A stretch of DNA of 64,000 nucleotides from Microbispora siamensis. Its GTDB lineage: Bacteria > Actinomycetota > Actinomycetes > Streptosporangiales > Streptosporangiaceae. Below the pieces are notes generated by a model. That model saw nothing but the letters and a program-made list of their open reading frames with translations, was not told the origin of the DNA and searched no databases. Location: NCBI RefSeq assembly GCF_016863095.1, contig NZ_BOOF01000012.1, positions 1 to 64,000 of the forward strand, in the 5' to 3' direction. The position numbers and the translations under genes are program-made. The stretch's first letter is position 1. The number at the start of each line of letters is the position of its first letter. Shown here one piece after another: positions 7,988 through 21,164 of this stretch.

Positions 7988-9471
7988 CGGCGCGGGGTGT
8001 AGACGGTCGCCCGGCCGACGCGTTCGACGACGCGGGTGGTGGACGAGCCGACGATCAGCAGGCAGCGCATGTCGACGGTGGCCGGGTCGAGGTCGCCGAG
8101 CGTGGTGACCGTGACCGACTCGTGCGCGCCGCCGACGTCGCGGCCGACGACCACGGGCGTGGCCGGGTCGCGGTGTTCGAGCAGCAGGTCGCGGGCCGCG
8201 GCGACCTGCCAGGTGCGGGTCTTGGACGCCGGGTTGTAGATCGCGAGCACCAGGTCGGCGCGGGCCGCGGCGGAGATCCGGTCCGCGACCACCTCCCACG
8301 GCTTGAGCTGATCCGACAGCGACAGCACGCAGTAGTCGTGGCCGAGCGGCGCGCCGGCCCGGCTCGCCACGGCCTGCGCGGCGGTCAGGCCGGGCACCAC
8401 CCGCACCGGGACGTCCGCGTAACGCGGGTCGGCGGCGGCCTCCAGCACCGCGCTGGCCATCGCGAACACGCCCGGGTCGCCGGACGACACGACCGCCACC
8501 CGCGCCCCGGCGAGGGCGAGCTCGAGCGCGTGACGCGCGCGTTCGGCCTCGACGCGGTTGTCGGTACGGTGCCGGGTCTGCCGCGGGTTGGGCGCGACGC
8601 GGTCCACGTAGGGGCCGTATCCGACCAGGTCGGTGGCCGCGGCGAGGACCTCCTGCGCCTCCGGGGTCAGCCAGGGCCGTCCGGCGGGGCCGAGGCCGAC
8701 GACCGCGACCTCGCCGGGACCGGTGCGTCCCGTGGTCTCCGGTACGAACGTGAGCTGGGCCGGGCTCGGGACCAGCGCCAGGGAGAAGTACGGCACCTGG
8801 CCGGGGTCCACGTCCTTCAGGGGGGCGACGCGCTGGGCGTCGGTGGTGGCGCGTTCGACGTACCAGGCCTCGTTGAGACGGCCCGCCTCGGCGAGGGCGT
8901 CGCGCACCTTCTCGAACGTGCGGCCCAGCTTGAGCACGGCCGCGGAATCCGTGCCGCGCAGCTTCTCGGCCAGCACGTCGGCGGGCAGGGTCCCGGGCAG
9001 GACCGTCAGCGTCTCGTCGCGTTCGACCAGCGGGCGGCCGAGCACGGCCGACGCGCCCGCGATCGACGTGACGCCGGGGACGACCTCGGCCGGGTAGTGG
9101 TGCGCCAGCCGCTTGTGCATGTGCATGTAGGAGCCGTAGAAGAGCGGGTCGCCCTCGCACAGGACGACGACGTCGCGCCCGGCGTCCAGGTGGGCGGCCA
9201 GCCGGGTCGCGCAGTCGGCGTAGAAGTCGTCGAGCGCGCCCTGGTAGCCGCCGGGGTGGTCGGTCGTCTCGGTCGTGAGCGGGTACTGGAGCAGCTCCTC
9301 GATCTGGCCGTCGCGCATGTGGTGGGCGGCGATCGAGCGGGCGATGCTGCGGCCGTGCCGGGCGGCGTGGTAGGCGATCACGTCGGCCGCGCCGATGAGG
9401 CGGGCGGCCTTCACCGTCATCAGTTCGGGGTCGCCGGGGCCGAGGCCGACGCCGTAGAGGGTACCTGTCAC
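7975..9471 (-). CDS. cobIJ: CobIJ fusion: precorrin-2 C20- and precorrin-3B C17-methyltransferase
   Basis: 498 residues, two tetrapyrrole methylase domains in one chain. Residues ~1-240 are CobI-like (LYGVGLGPGDPELMTVKAAR, YPLTTET, CEGDPLFYGSYMHMH, PGVTSIAGASAVLG). Residues ~250-498 are CobJ-like (VAVVGLGPAGRPWLTP, SSGDPGVFAMASAVLEA, PGLTAAQAVASRAGAPLGHD). CobI methylates C20 of precorrin-2; CobJ methylates C17 of precorrin-3B with ring contraction. The CobI-CobJ fusion is common in actinobacteria and would keep these two reactions together around CobG. It follows cobH after only 6 bp. Confidence 0.93.
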   Translation of the reverse strand: MTGTLYGVGLGPGDPELMTVKAARLIGAADVIAYHAARHGRSIARSIAAHHMRDGQIEELLQYPLTTETTDHPGGYQGALDDFYADCATRLAAHLDAGRDVVVLCEGDPLFYGSYMHMHKRLAHHYPAEVVPGVTSIAGASAVLGRPLVERDETLTVLPGTLPADVLAEKLRGTDSAAVLKLGRTFEKVRDALAEAGRLNEAWYVERATTDAQRVAPLKDVDPGQVPYFSLALVPSPAQLTFVPETTGRTGPGEVAVVGLGPAGRPWLTPEAQEVLAAATDLVGYGPYVDRVAPNPRQTRHRTDNRVEAERARHALELALAGARVAVVSSGDPGVFAMASAVLEAAADPRYADVPVRVVPGLTAAQAVASRAGAPLGHDYCVLSLSDQLKPWEVVADRISAAARADLVLAIYNPASKTRTWQVAAARDLLLEHRDPATPVVVGRDVGGAHESVTVTTLGDLDPATVDMRCLLIVGSSTTRVVERVGRATVYTPRRYPV

Positions 9472-9477
9472 GTCACG

Positions 9478-10110
9478 TCACTCCTGCTCGCTGGCGATGG
9501 CGTTGATCGCCGCCGCCGTCATGGCACTGCCGCCCCGGCGGCCGTGGACAACCAGAAACTCCAGGCCGGACGCCGCGAGGGCGCGCTTGGACTCGGCCGC
9601 GCCGATGAAGCCGACCGGGACGCCCAGCACGGCGGCGGGCCGTCCCGCGCCCTCCGCGACCAGTTCGAGCAGCCGGAACAGCGCGGTCGGGGCGTTGCCG
9701 ACGGCCACGACCGCGCCGTCGAGACGGTCGAGCCACAGATCGAGGGCGGCGGCGCTGCGCGTGGTGCCGAGCCGCTCGGCGAGGGCGGGCACCCGGGGGT
9801 CGCCGAGCGTGCAGACGATCTCGTTGGCGGCCGGCAGGCGTTTCCTGGTGACGCCGGAGGCGACCATCTGCGCGTCGCACAGCACGGGCGCGCCCGCCAG
9901 CAGCGCGGCGCGTGCCTCGGCGACCACGCCGGGGGAGTAGTCGAGGTCGGCGACCAGGTCGGTCATGCCGCAGGCGTGGATCATGCGGACCGCGACCCTG
10001 GCCACGTCGTCGGGCAGGCCCGTCAGGTCGGCCTCGGCCCTGATGGTCGCGAACGACCGCCGGTAGATCTCCGCTCCGTCGCGGACGTAGTCGTGCTCGG
10101 GCACGGACAC
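9478..10110 (-). CDS. cobH: CobH/CbiC, precorrin-8X methylmutase
   Basis: 210 residues. Family blocks include [25 protein letters not shown] (catalytic His region), [35 protein letters not shown] and a closing [15 protein letters not shown]. It moves the methyl group from C11 to C12 of precorrin-8X to form hydrogenobyrinic acid. It sits between cobG (10 bp upstream) and cobIJ in one minus-strand operon. ATG 10110 is preceded by an AGGGGTGTCC sequence acting as the ribosome site. The length is normal for the family. Confidence 0.93.
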   Translation of the reverse strand: MSVPEHDYVRDGAEIYRRSFATIRAEADLTGLPDDVARVAVRMIHACGMTDLVADLDYSPGVVAEARAALLAGAPVLCDAQMVASGVTRKRLPAANEIVCTLGDPRVPALAERLGTTRSAAALDLWLDRLDGAVVAVGNAPTALFRLLELVAEGAGRPAAVLGVPVGFIGAAESKRALAASGLEFLVVHGRRGGSAMTAAAINAIASEQE

Positions 10111-10120
10111 CCCTGTTCGT

Positions 10121-11287
10121 TCAGTGGCTCACGCGGTAGCCGCCGGGCGTGGCGACAACGTCGACGACCCGCCCGCGCGGGCGGCCGCAGCGGCGCTCGC
10201 ACCCGGCCCAATGCATAGAGGCACGGGGCACGGGCTCACCGGGCAGGACGGGTGTGCCGGACTCCGCCCAGCGCAGCGCGTCGGCCTGGACGTCGGCCAG
10301 GGCCTTTGCACAGCCGGGCCGCCCGGTGCAGGCCGACAGTCTGGCGTACGGGGACGCGGGATCGGTCACCAGCCCCGCTCCGGTGAGCGCGGAGGTCACC
10401 GGCCCGGCCGCCTCGGGGACCAGATCGGGCAGCACGACGGTACGCCACGGCGTCAGCCGCACCTCGGCGGGGGTCAGGTCGGCGAGCAGGCCCGCCTGCG
10501 CGGTGGTGAGCCTGCCGAGCGGCACGATCACGTCCACCGCGACCCGCCCGTCCACCTGCGGAAACACCCCGCCCTTACGCGGTTCGGCAGCCGCTGCGGC
10601 CACGGGCCTGGCCACGGGCACGGCACCGGGAAGGCGGGCGGCGATGGTCGCGGGGCCGCCGGGGAGTTCGGCCACACGCCAGGCGTCCCCGCGTACCGAC
10701 TGGAACGCCTCAGCGGCGGCGAGAGCGACGGCGACCGCGTCGCCGGCGGTCACCGAGCCGACCGGTTCGCCCGCGAGCAGGAGCGTCAGTCCGCCGCCGG
10801 TGTGGCCGGCGAGCGTCACGTCCGCGCCGAGCCCGAGGACGTCGCCGGTGCCGTCGTCGAGCGCGAACAGGAACCGGCCGGGCAGGTCGGCCAGCGCCGG
10901 ACGCCCGCACAGGCCCGCGTCCAGCGCCGTCACCAGCGGCCGGACGTCGAGGACGCCCGTGGCCGACCGGCCGCTGAGGGGTGAGGCGACGATGTTGCGC
11001 ACGCGTTCGTGGGTCGTCGAGGGCAGCAGCCCGGCGGCGGCCATCCGCGCGGCGAACGCGGCCGGGTCCGCCAGCCCGCGCACCTGGACGTTGGCGCGTG
11101 AGGTGAGCTCGATGACCCCGTTGCCCAGTTCCCCGGCGCAGGCGGCCAGCTCGCGCAGCGCGTCCGTGGTCAGGGCGCCGCCGGGCACGCGGACGCGGGC
11201 CAGCGCCCCGTCCGCGGCGGCGTGCACCTGGAGCGCGCCGGGGCAGGCGTCCCGAGGCGCGCGTCCGGAAAGGTTGCCTATGACCAC
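10121..11287 (-). CDS. cobG: CobG, precorrin-3B synthase (monooxygenase)
   Basis: About 388 residues of the nitrite/sulfite reductase ferredoxin-type fold. Two ferredoxin-like half domains carry the Fe-S/siroheme-type cysteines: CTGRPGC and, near the C-terminus, [12 protein letters not shown]. CobG hydroxylates precorrin-3A to precorrin-3B with O2, the step that marks the aerobic B12 pathway. The frame stays open far upstream across the cobN riboswitch in antisense, which is not coding. I take GTG 11287 ([19 protein letters not shown]) as start: TAGCAT lies exactly 7 nt upstream, so a leaderless message is likely. A start a few codons downstream cannot be excluded. Confidence 0.88.
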   Translation of the reverse strand: MVIGNLSGRAPRDACPGALQVHAAADGALARVRVPGGALTTDALRELAACAGELGNGVIELTSRANVQVRGLADPAAFAARMAAAGLLPSTTHERVRNIVASPLSGRSATGVLDVRPLVTALDAGLCGRPALADLPGRFLFALDDGTGDVLGLGADVTLAGHTGGGLTLLLAGEPVGSVTAGDAVAVALAAAEAFQSVRGDAWRVAELPGGPATIAARLPGAVPVARPVAAAAAEPRKGGVFPQVDGRVAVDVIVPLGRLTTAQAGLLADLTPAEVRLTPWRTVVLPDLVPEAAGPVTSALTGAGLVTDPASPYARLSACTGRPGCAKALADVQADALRWAESGTPVLPGEPVPRASMHWAGCERRCGRPRGRVVDVVATPGGYRVSH

Positions 11288-11300
11288 AGGCAGGATGCTA
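11285..11300 (-). promoter_or_regulatory. Candidate -10 for leaderless cobG
   Basis: On the minus strand TAGCAT (11300-11295) is followed by seven bases and then the GTG at 11287-11285. No Shine-Dalgarno sequence is present. This is the geometry of a leaderless actinobacterial promoter. No convincing -35 was seen. Confidence 0.4.
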
Positions 11301-11324
11301 ACGCCAGTTTTCCGATAGGGCCTC

Positions 11325-11497
11325 CGTCCCGTAAGGTCTGCGGTGAGCGATGGCAAGCGGAGGAAGCCGGTGCGAATCCGGCGCGGTCCCGCCACTGTGA
11401 CCGGGGAGCGAACCCCACCACAAGGCCACTGTCGGAAGACGGGAAGGCCGGGGTGAGCGTCGATCCGGGAGCCAGGAGACTCCTGCCGTCGCGCCGC
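11325..11497 (+). promoter_or_regulatory. Cobalamin riboswitch of cobN
   Basis: Plus-strand RNA with GGAAGCCGGTGCGAATCC, the B12 box GCCACTGTGACCGGGGAGCG, then CCACTGTCGGAAGACGGGAAGG and the closing GGGAGCCAGGAGACTCCTGCC. A hairpin (CGGGG at 11505-11509 with CCCCG at 11516-11520) follows immediately before the cobN ribosome site GGGAGGA. It probably forms the expression platform, reducing cobN translation when cobalamin is bound. Confidence 0.93.
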
Positions 11498-11535
11498 CAC
11501 GACCCGGGGCGAGGACCCCGAGGGAGGACCCTGCC

Positions 11536-15147
<3,612 letters not shown>

Positions 15148-16447
15148 GCCAGCAGCCGCCGCGCGAGTTGCGGCGCGCCCGCCCAGTGCAGGTGCAGGTA
15201 CGACGCGGTGAGCCGGGCGTCGCCGGCCCCGTCGGCCCCGCCCCGCCAGCGGAAGACGGGCCGCCCGCCGCCGGTGACCGTGGTCCGGTGGAACTCGTGG
15301 CCGCGGAACCGCTCGCCCTGCCGGGTCAGCAGCGTGTCGCGTACGGCCACGGCGTCGCGGTAGCCCAACGTCAGCCGGTCGGTCATCCGCCCCACGCCCG
15401 GCACCCGGCCGCACATCGGACGGCCGTCCAGCTCCTCGCAGAGATAGAGCAGGCCCGCGCACTCGGCCGCCACCGGGCCGCGGAAGGCCGCCACCTCGCC
15501 ACGCAGCCGCTCGTTGGCCGACAGCTCCGCCGCGTACACCTCGGGGAAACCGCCGCCCACGACCAGCGCGGACGCGCCCTCGGGCAGGGACTCGTCGCGT
15601 ACCGGGTCGAACACGGCGACCTCGGCCCCGGCGGCGGCGAGCATCTCGACGTGCTCGGCGTAGCCGAACGTGAACGCCGCACCGCCCGCGACCGCCACCA
15701 CCCGCCGTTGGCCGGGCTCGTGTCCGTCCGACGGATCCCACGGTCGTCCGGTGAGCGGGGACGCCGTCGCGGCGAGCCGTACGAGACCGTCCAGATCGCA
15801 CGCGCCCGCCACGAGCGCGCCGAGCCGGTCCACCGCCGACACGGCGGCGGGCAGCCGCTCGGCCGCCGGGACCAGCCCGAGGTGCCGCGACGGCGTCATC
15901 ACGTCGTCGTCGCGGTGGACCGCCCCCAGCACCGGGACCCCGGTCTCCTCTAGCGCGGCCCGGCACAGCTCCTCGTGGCGCGCCGACCCGAGACGGTTCA
16001 GCACCACGCCCGCGACCCGCACCCGCGAGTCGAACGTCGCGAACCCGTGCACCAGCGCCGCCACCGACCTGCTCTGCTTGCCGGCGTCCACGACGAGCAC
16101 CACGGGTGCGCCGAGCAGCCGCGCCACGTGCGCGGTCGAGGCGAAGTCGCCCTCGCCGCGCCCGTCGAACAGCCCCATCACGCCCTCGACGACCGCGATG
16201 TCACAGCCCGCCGAACCGTGCAGGAACAGCGGCGTCACCCGGTCCTCGCCGGTCAGCCAGGGATCGAGGTTGCGGCCGGGACGTCCGGCGGCCAGCGTGT
16301 GATAACCGGGGTCGATGTAGTCGGGCCCGACCTTGAACGGCGCGACGCGCAGCCCGCGCGCCGCCAGCGCCGCGATCAGCCCGGTGGCCACGGTGGTCTT
16401 GCCGCTTCCCGAGGCCGGGGCCGCGACCACGAGACGCGGGACGCCCG

Positions 16448-17050
16448 TCACCACTCGATGCCCTTCTGACCCTTCTGCCCGGCGTCCATGGGGTGGCGGA
16501 CCTTGCCCATCTCCGTGACGAGGTCCGCGGCCTCGACGAGCCCCGCCGGGGCGTCGCGGCCGGTGATGACGACATGCTGCGAACCCGGCCGGCCGGCGAG
16601 CGCCGAGATCACGTCGTCAAGGTCGATCCATCCCCATTTGAGCGGATAGGTGAACTCGTCCAGTACGTAGAACCGGTAGGTCTCCGCCGCGAGGTCGCGC
16701 TTGATCTGCTCCCAGCCCTCGCGCGCGTCGGCCGCGTGGTCGGCCTCGGTGCCCGGCCGCTGGATCCACGACCACCCCTCGCCCATCTTGTGCCAGGCGA
16801 CCGTGCCGCCCTCACCGCTCGCGCCCAGCACGGTCAGCGCGCGCTCCTCGCCGACCCGCCATTTGGCCGACTTCACGAACTGGAACACGCCGATCGGCCA
16901 GCCCTGGTTCCAGGCGCGCAGCGCCATCCCGAACGCGGCCGTCGACTTGCCCTTCCCCGGACCCGTGTGGACCATGAGCAGCGGCCTCGTCCGGCGCTGC
17001 CGGGTCGTCAGGCCGTCGTCCGGTACGTTCTCCGGCTTGCCCTGCGGCAT
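16448..17050 (-). CDS. cobO: CobO, cob(I)yrinic acid a,c-diamide adenosyltransferase
   Basis: 200 residues with the CobA/CobO P-loop VHTGPGKGKSTAAFGMALR, then VFQFVKSAKWRVGEE, GEGWSW, YVLDEFTYPLKWGWID and VVITGRDAP. It transfers the 5'-deoxyadenosyl group from ATP to Co(I) of the corrin after reduction. ATG 17050 (MPQGKPENVPDD) starts one base after the stop of the chelatase gene, so translation is likely coupled. It also overlaps cobB at its stop. The C-terminal KGQKGIEW end is typical for CobO. Confidence 0.94.
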   Translation of the reverse strand: MPQGKPENVPDDGLTTRQRRTRPLLMVHTGPGKGKSTAAFGMALRAWNQGWPIGVFQFVKSAKWRVGEERALTVLGASGEGGTVAWHKMGEGWSWIQRPGTEADHAADAREGWEQIKRDLAAETYRFYVLDEFTYPLKWGWIDLDDVISALAGRPGSQHVVITGRDAPAGLVEAADLVTEMGKVRHPMDAGQKGQKGIEW

Positions 17051-17051
17051 G

Positions 17052-19055
17052 TCAGCCCGCCTTCCTTCGATCGCGTACGAGATCACCGAGCGACTCCAGC
17101 GGGAGCACCCGCGCGCCCAGTCGCAGGGCGAGCGCCTGCGCCATGCCCAGGCGGACCGGGCCGCTCTCGCAGTCCACGACCACCGAGGTCACACCGGCGA
17201 GCGCGGCGGCCGCGCGGGTCACGTCGCCGCCCGAGGTCGCGCGGCCGTCGGTCACGACGACCAGCAGAGGGCGGCGATCGGGGTCGCGGAGCCGTTCCAC
17301 GCGGAGCACGCCGGCGGCGGTGGCCAGCCCCTCGGCGAGCGGGGTGCGGCCACCCGTCGGGAGCGCGCGGAGGCGGGCCGCGCCCGCTTCGACCGACGAG
17401 GTCGGGGGGAGCGCGACCGTCGCGCCCGCGCCCCGGAAGACGACGAGGCCGACCTTGTCCCTGCGCTGGTACGCGTCCAGCAGCAGGCTCAGCACCGCCG
17501 TCTTGACGGCCGTCATCCGCCTGCGCGCGCCCATCGAGCCGCTGGCGTCCACGACGAACAGGACGAGGTTGCCTTCGCGGCCTTCACGGACGGGCTCGCG
17601 GAGGTCGTCCCGCGTGAGGACCAGGCCGGGGCCGCGCCTGCCGCGGCGGAGCTGGTGCGGGGCGGCGGCGAGGAGGGTCGCGGGGAGGTCGACGGCGGCG
17701 GGGCCGGTGCCCGTCGGGACGCGGGTCCCGATCGTCCGGCCGTGCCGTCCCCGGCCGCTCGACCGCCGCCCCGCCACGCCCGCCCCGACTCCGGCCACCT
17801 TGAAAACGGGAACGCGGAAGGGGGCGCCGGCCGCCGCCACGTCCTGGGGGCGGTCGCCGGAGCCGGTGGCGGAGCCCGGCCCTTCTGGGGCGCCCGGAGC
17901 CCCTTCGGGAGCGCGGTCGGGGGCGCCGTCGCCGGCCCCCGAGCCACCGGAGCCATCATGTCCCCCGGGACGGCGGGAGCCGGGGCCGGGCCCGCCGGAG
18001 TCGTCGGGACCCTCGGGGCCCTCGGGGTCCTCGGGGGTTTCGGGCTCGGTCCGGTCCAGGAGCTCGTCGAGAAGACGTTCGTCCAAGCCGGGCGCGTCGA
18101 ACGGATCACGGCGGCGCCGGTGGGGCAGTGCCAGCCGGGCCGCCACCCGGACGTCCTCCCGGATCACCACGTCCCGGCCCTGCCAGGCCGCGTGCGCGAC
18201 CGCCGCGTGCGCCGTGACGAGGTCGGCCCGCAGCCCGTCCACCTCGAACCCCGCGCAGACGGCCGTGATCTGCCGTAGGCGCGAGTCGGGCAGCCGTACC
18301 GACCCGAGGACGGCACGGGCACGCGCGATCCGGGCGGCCAGGGCGGCCTCCTCCGCGGCCCAGCGCGCGGCGAACCCCTCCGGATCGGCGTCGAACGCGA
18401 ACCGCCGCCGCACGACCTCGGCCCGCTCGTCCGGCTCCCGCGTCGCGCGCACCTCCACGGTCAGCCCGAACCGGTCGAGCAACTGCGGCCGCAGTTCGCC
18501 CTCTTCCGGATTCATGGTCCCCACGAGCAGGAACCGCGCGGCGTGCCGTATCGAGACGGTCTCCCGTTCGACGTAACAGACCCCGAGCGCGGCCGCGTCG
18601 AGCAGCAGGTCCACGAGGTGGTCGTGCAGCAGGTTGACCTCGTCCACGTAGAGCACGCCGCGATGCGCCGCCGCGAGCAGCCCCGGCTCGAACGCCTTCA
18701 CGCCCTCGGTCAGCGCCCGCTCCAGATCGAGCGAACCGACCAGCCGATCCTCCGAGGCCCCCACCGGAAGCTCGACGAGGGACGCCGGACGCAGCGCCGC
18801 GGCCGCGTCGGGCTCGTGCGGACCGTCCGGGCAGCCCGGGTCCGGCGCTTCGGGATCGCAGCGGAACCGGCACCCCGACACCACTGCGACCTGCGGCAAC
18901 TGCGCCGCCAGCGCGCGCACGATCGTGGACTTCGCGGTCCCCTTCTCCCCGCGGACGAGAACGCCGCCGACCCGGGAGGAGACCGCGTTCAGCACCAGGG
19001 CCAGCTTCAGATCGGCGAGCCCGACGACGGCGCTGAACGGATAGGAGGGGTTCAC
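17052..19055 (-). CDS. ChlI/ChlD-type AAA+/VWA cobaltochelatase subunit
   Basis: 667 residues. An AAA+ domain comes first: Walker A GEKGTAKST at ~36-44, Walker B VLYVDEVNLLHDH and sensor LVGTMNPEEGEL. Next is an acidic then Pro/Gly-rich linker (~340-440, repeats of EGP/GGP/GAP). Last is a VWA domain with the MIDAS VVDASGSMG near 500 and a TDGRATSG loop. In many actinobacteria this one protein replaces the CobS and CobT pair and drives CobN-dependent cobalt insertion by ATP hydrolysis. GTG 19055 (VNPSYPFSAVVGL) overlaps the upstream stop as GTGA. A role in magnesium chelation is unlikely, as no chlorophyll genes are nearby. Confidence 0.9.
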   Translation of the reverse strand: MNPSYPFSAVVGLADLKLALVLNAVSSRVGGVLVRGEKGTAKSTIVRALAAQLPQVAVVSGCRFRCDPEAPDPGCPDGPHEPDAAAALRPASLVELPVGASEDRLVGSLDLERALTEGVKAFEPGLLAAAHRGVLYVDEVNLLHDHLVDLLLDAAALGVCYVERETVSIRHAARFLLVGTMNPEEGELRPQLLDRFGLTVEVRATREPDERAEVVRRRFAFDADPEGFAARWAAEEAALAARIARARAVLGSVRLPDSRLRQITAVCAGFEVDGLRADLVTAHAAVAHAAWQGRDVVIREDVRVAARLALPHRRRRDPFDAPGLDERLLDELLDRTEPETPEDPEGPEGPDDSGGPGPGSRRPGGHDGSGGSGAGDGAPDRAPEGAPGAPEGPGSATGSGDRPQDVAAAGAPFRVPVFKVAGVGAGVAGRRSSGRGRHGRTIGTRVPTGTGPAAVDLPATLLAAAPHQLRRGRRGPGLVLTRDDLREPVREGREGNLVLFVVDASGSMGARRRMTAVKTAVLSLLLDAYQRRDKVGLVVFRGAGATVALPPTSSVEAGAARLRALPTGGRTPLAEGLATAAGVLRVERLRDPDRRPLLVVVTDGRATSGGDVTRAAAALAGVTSVVVDCESGPVRLGMAQALALRLGARVLPLESLGDLVRDRRKAG

Positions 19056-19624
19056 AGGGCGGCCTTCCGGTTGACGTACGCGATGCGCCAGCCGCCATGC
19101 CGGGCGGCCAGCGCGGTGCAGGACAGCGGGGCGATGTCGAAGGACGCGGCCCGCGTCGCGGTCAGGCCGAGCGCGTGCGCGAGCGCGGCTCGGATGGGCC
19201 CGGCGTCGCAGACGGCGACCACGCGGGCCGCGTCCTGGTGTACCGACTCCAGCCACGCGGCCACCCGCGCGCCCAGCTCGGCGAGACTCTCCCCGCCGTG
19301 CGGGGCGGCGCCGGGGTCGGTCAGCCAGGCGCCGAGCCCCTCGGGGTCGGCCTCCGCGATCTCCGCGAACGGCCGTCCCGCCCACGTGCCGTAATCGGCC
19401 TCGGCGAGCGCGCCGGCCACGACCGGCTCCCGCCCGGACACGGCCCGCGCGGTCGCCACCGCCGCGGGCCACGGCGCGGCGAAGACCACCGCGTCATCGG
19501 GGAGGGCCAGATCGCGGAAGTTCAGCGTGGCGGCCCGCGCCAGCGCCGACGGATCGGCGTCCTCGCGCGCGGGGAAACAGGCGCGGCGCGTGCCCGGCGT
19601 CCCCGCTTGGCGGATGATCAGCAT
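19052..19624 (-). CDS. Histidine-phosphatase-fold protein lacking catalytic residues (CobC-like position)
   Basis: 190 residues with the overall course of the histidine phosphatase (phosphoglycerate mutase) family: a start [47 protein letters not shown] and VVAVCDAGPIRAALAH. The catalytic RHG is RQA here (Gln 6). The second His (usual THGG) is Asp 140 in CDAG. The usual Arg in SPLxRAxxTA is absent (APWPAAVATA). Only the Glu of ALAEADYG and PHGGES remain. So phosphatase activity (as alpha-ribazole phosphatase CobC) is doubtful. It is coupled on both sides: ATG overlaps the cobQ stop, and its TGA overlaps the chelatase GTG. A scaffold or regulatory role is only a guess. Confidence 0.8.
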   Translation of the reverse strand: MLIIRQAGTPGTRRACFPAREDADPSALARAATLNFRDLALPDDAVVFAAPWPAAVATARAVSGREPVVAGALAEADYGTWAGRPFAEIAEADPEGLGAWLTDPGAAPHGGESLAELGARVAAWLESVHQDAARVVAVCDAGPIRAALAHALGLTATRAASFDIAPLSCTALAARHGGWRIAYVNRKAAL

Positions 19625-21117
19625 CAGACCGCGCCGGGAGGCAGGGTCGGCAGGCCCGGCGTGGGCCCCCGCTCGATGAGCGAGACCAGCGCCTCGGTGT
19701 CGACGTTCCGCTCGACCAGGTCCCCGAGCGCGTCCAGCCGCGCCTCCCGCAGCCCCGCGAACGACAGCGACGGATCACCCTGGAACTCCCGCCCCGCCGC
19801 CCGCGCCACCTCTCCGAGGAAGGCCCGCCGGAACCCGTCGTTCTCCAGCGCGCCGTGCCAGGTCGTGCCCCACACGTTTCCGGCGCGGCACCCGTCGAGG
19901 AACGGCTCGCCGCCGTCGCGGGTGACGATCCCGTGGTGGATCTCGTACGCGCGTACCGGATGCCCATAGCCCTCGCCGACCGGCCGCCCGAGGGTCTTCT
20001 CCGGCGCGAACGCGACGTCGGCGGGGAGCAGCCCCAGGCCGGGCACCGTGCCCGCGCCGGACTCCACGTGGTCGGTGATGGTGCGGGCGAGCATCTGGTA
20101 GCCGCCGCAGATCCCGAGCACCGGACCCGTCCTGCGGACGACGAGGTCGGCGATGCCGGTGTCGCGCAACCAGGCCAGATCGCGCACCGTGGCCCGCGAA
20201 CCCGGCAGAACCAGCAGGTCGGCGTCGGCGCAGGCGGCGGGTGACGTGACGAAGCTGACCGTGACCCCCGGCTCGGCGGCCAGCGCGTCCACGTCGGTGA
20301 AGTTGGAGATGCGCGGATACCGCACGACGGCCACCCGCAACGCGCCGTCCACTGCCGCGCTCCCCGGGTTCCCGGGCCGGTTGTCGAGCGACAGCGAGTC
20401 CTCGACATCCATCCAGAGCCCGTCGAGCCAGGGCACGACCCCGTAGACCCGGCGCCCGGTCAGCCCTTCGATCATGTCCAGCCCCGGCGCGAGCAGTTCC
20501 CGCGCGCCCCGGAACTTGTTCACGATGAATCCGGAAATATGCGCCTGGTCGTCGGCGTCGAGCAGGGCGACCGTGCCGTACAGGTGCGCGAAGACGCCGC
20601 CGCGGTCGATGTCGCCCACGACGATCACCGGCAGCCCGACGGCTCTGGCCAGCCCCATGTTCGCGATGTCCCCCGCCCGGAGGTTGATCTCGGCGGGGGA
20701 CCCCGCCCCCTCGCAGATCACCACGTCGAACTCGCCGGCCAGCCGCCGGTACGACTCCACGGCGATCGCACGCAGTTCGTCGCGTCGCGCGCCGTATTCC
20801 AGGGCGTCCACGTCCGCGACCGGCCGTCCGCGCACGACGACCTGGCTACGGCGGTCGCTGCCAGGCTTGAGCAGGATCGGGTTCATGTCGGCCGTCGGCT
20901 CCAGGCCGCAGGCGGCCGCCTGCACGGCCTGCGCCCGCCCGATCTCCGCGCCGTCGGCGGTGACGTAGGAGTTCAGCGACATGTTCTGCGCCTTGAACGG
21001 CGCGACCCGTACGCCGCGGCGGGCCAGCCATCGGCACAGGCCGGCCACCAGCACGCTCTTTCCGGCATCGGAGGTGGTGCCCGCCACGAGCAGGCCGCCG
21101 CCGGGCGCCACGGCCAT
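19624..21117 (-). CDS. cobQ: CobQ, cobyric acid synthase
   Basis: 497 residues. The N-terminal ATPase domain begins [19 protein letters not shown], with [13 protein letters not shown] and [12 protein letters not shown]. The glutamine amidotransferase domain has [15 protein letters not shown] with the nucleophile Cys and a late YEIHHG. CobQ adds four amides (b, d, e and g) to adenosylcobyrinic acid a,c-diamide. ATG 21117 has AGGGGGAC at 21130-21123 (minus) as ribosome site. That site lies inside a GGGGG/CCCCC hairpin, part of the riboswitch platform upstream. It heads the minus-strand run cobQ, phosphatase-like, chlID, cobO, cobB, with 4-nt overlaps or gaps of one base throughout. Confidence 0.95.
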   Translation of the reverse strand: MAVAPGGGLLVAGTTSDAGKSVLVAGLCRWLARRGVRVAPFKAQNMSLNSYVTADGAEIGRAQAVQAAACGLEPTADMNPILLKPGSDRRSQVVVRGRPVADVDALEYGARRDELRAIAVESYRRLAGEFDVVICEGAGSPAEINLRAGDIANMGLARAVGLPVIVVGDIDRGGVFAHLYGTVALLDADDQAHISGFIVNKFRGARELLAPGLDMIEGLTGRRVYGVVPWLDGLWMDVEDSLSLDNRPGNPGSAAVDGALRVAVVRYPRISNFTDVDALAAEPGVTVSFVTSPAACADADLLVLPGSRATVRDLAWLRDTGIADLVVRRTGPVLGICGGYQMLARTITDHVESGAGTVPGLGLLPADVAFAPEKTLGRPVGEGYGHPVRAYEIHHGIVTRDGGEPFLDGCRAGNVWGTTWHGALENDGFRRAFLGEVARAAGREFQGDPSLSFAGLREARLDALGDLVERNVDTEALVSLIERGPTPGLPTLPPGAV

Positions 21118-21122
21118 GGCAT

Positions 21123-21137
21123 GTCCCCCTTTGGGGG
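21123..21137 (-). promoter_or_regulatory. Ribosome-site-sequestering hairpin of cobQ
   Basis: On the minus strand CCCCC (21137-21133), AAA, GGGGG (21129-21125) form a hairpin whose 3' arm is the Shine-Dalgarno AGGGGGAC of cobQ, five bases before ATG. This fits a translational expression platform for the cobalamin riboswitch just upstream. Confidence 0.6.
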
Positions 21138-21164
21138 TGTCCGCGCCCCCGGTAGAAGGTCCGA

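Noticed and set aside
7408-10218. A 936-codon open frame on the plus strand across cobK, cobIJ and cobH
   Set aside because: It is antisense or out of frame to clearly conserved cob genes, and its translation is low-complexity Arg/Gly/Ala without family features; such frames are an effect of very high GC.
17052-19055. Magnesium chelatase for chlorophyll
   Set aside because: The gene is embedded in a B12 operon, with CobN encoded nearby; no bacteriochlorophyll genes were seen.
19052-19624. Calling this gene cobC (alpha-ribazole phosphatase)
   Set aside because: Both catalytic His residues and an Arg are missing, so the enzyme name would overstate what the sequence shows.
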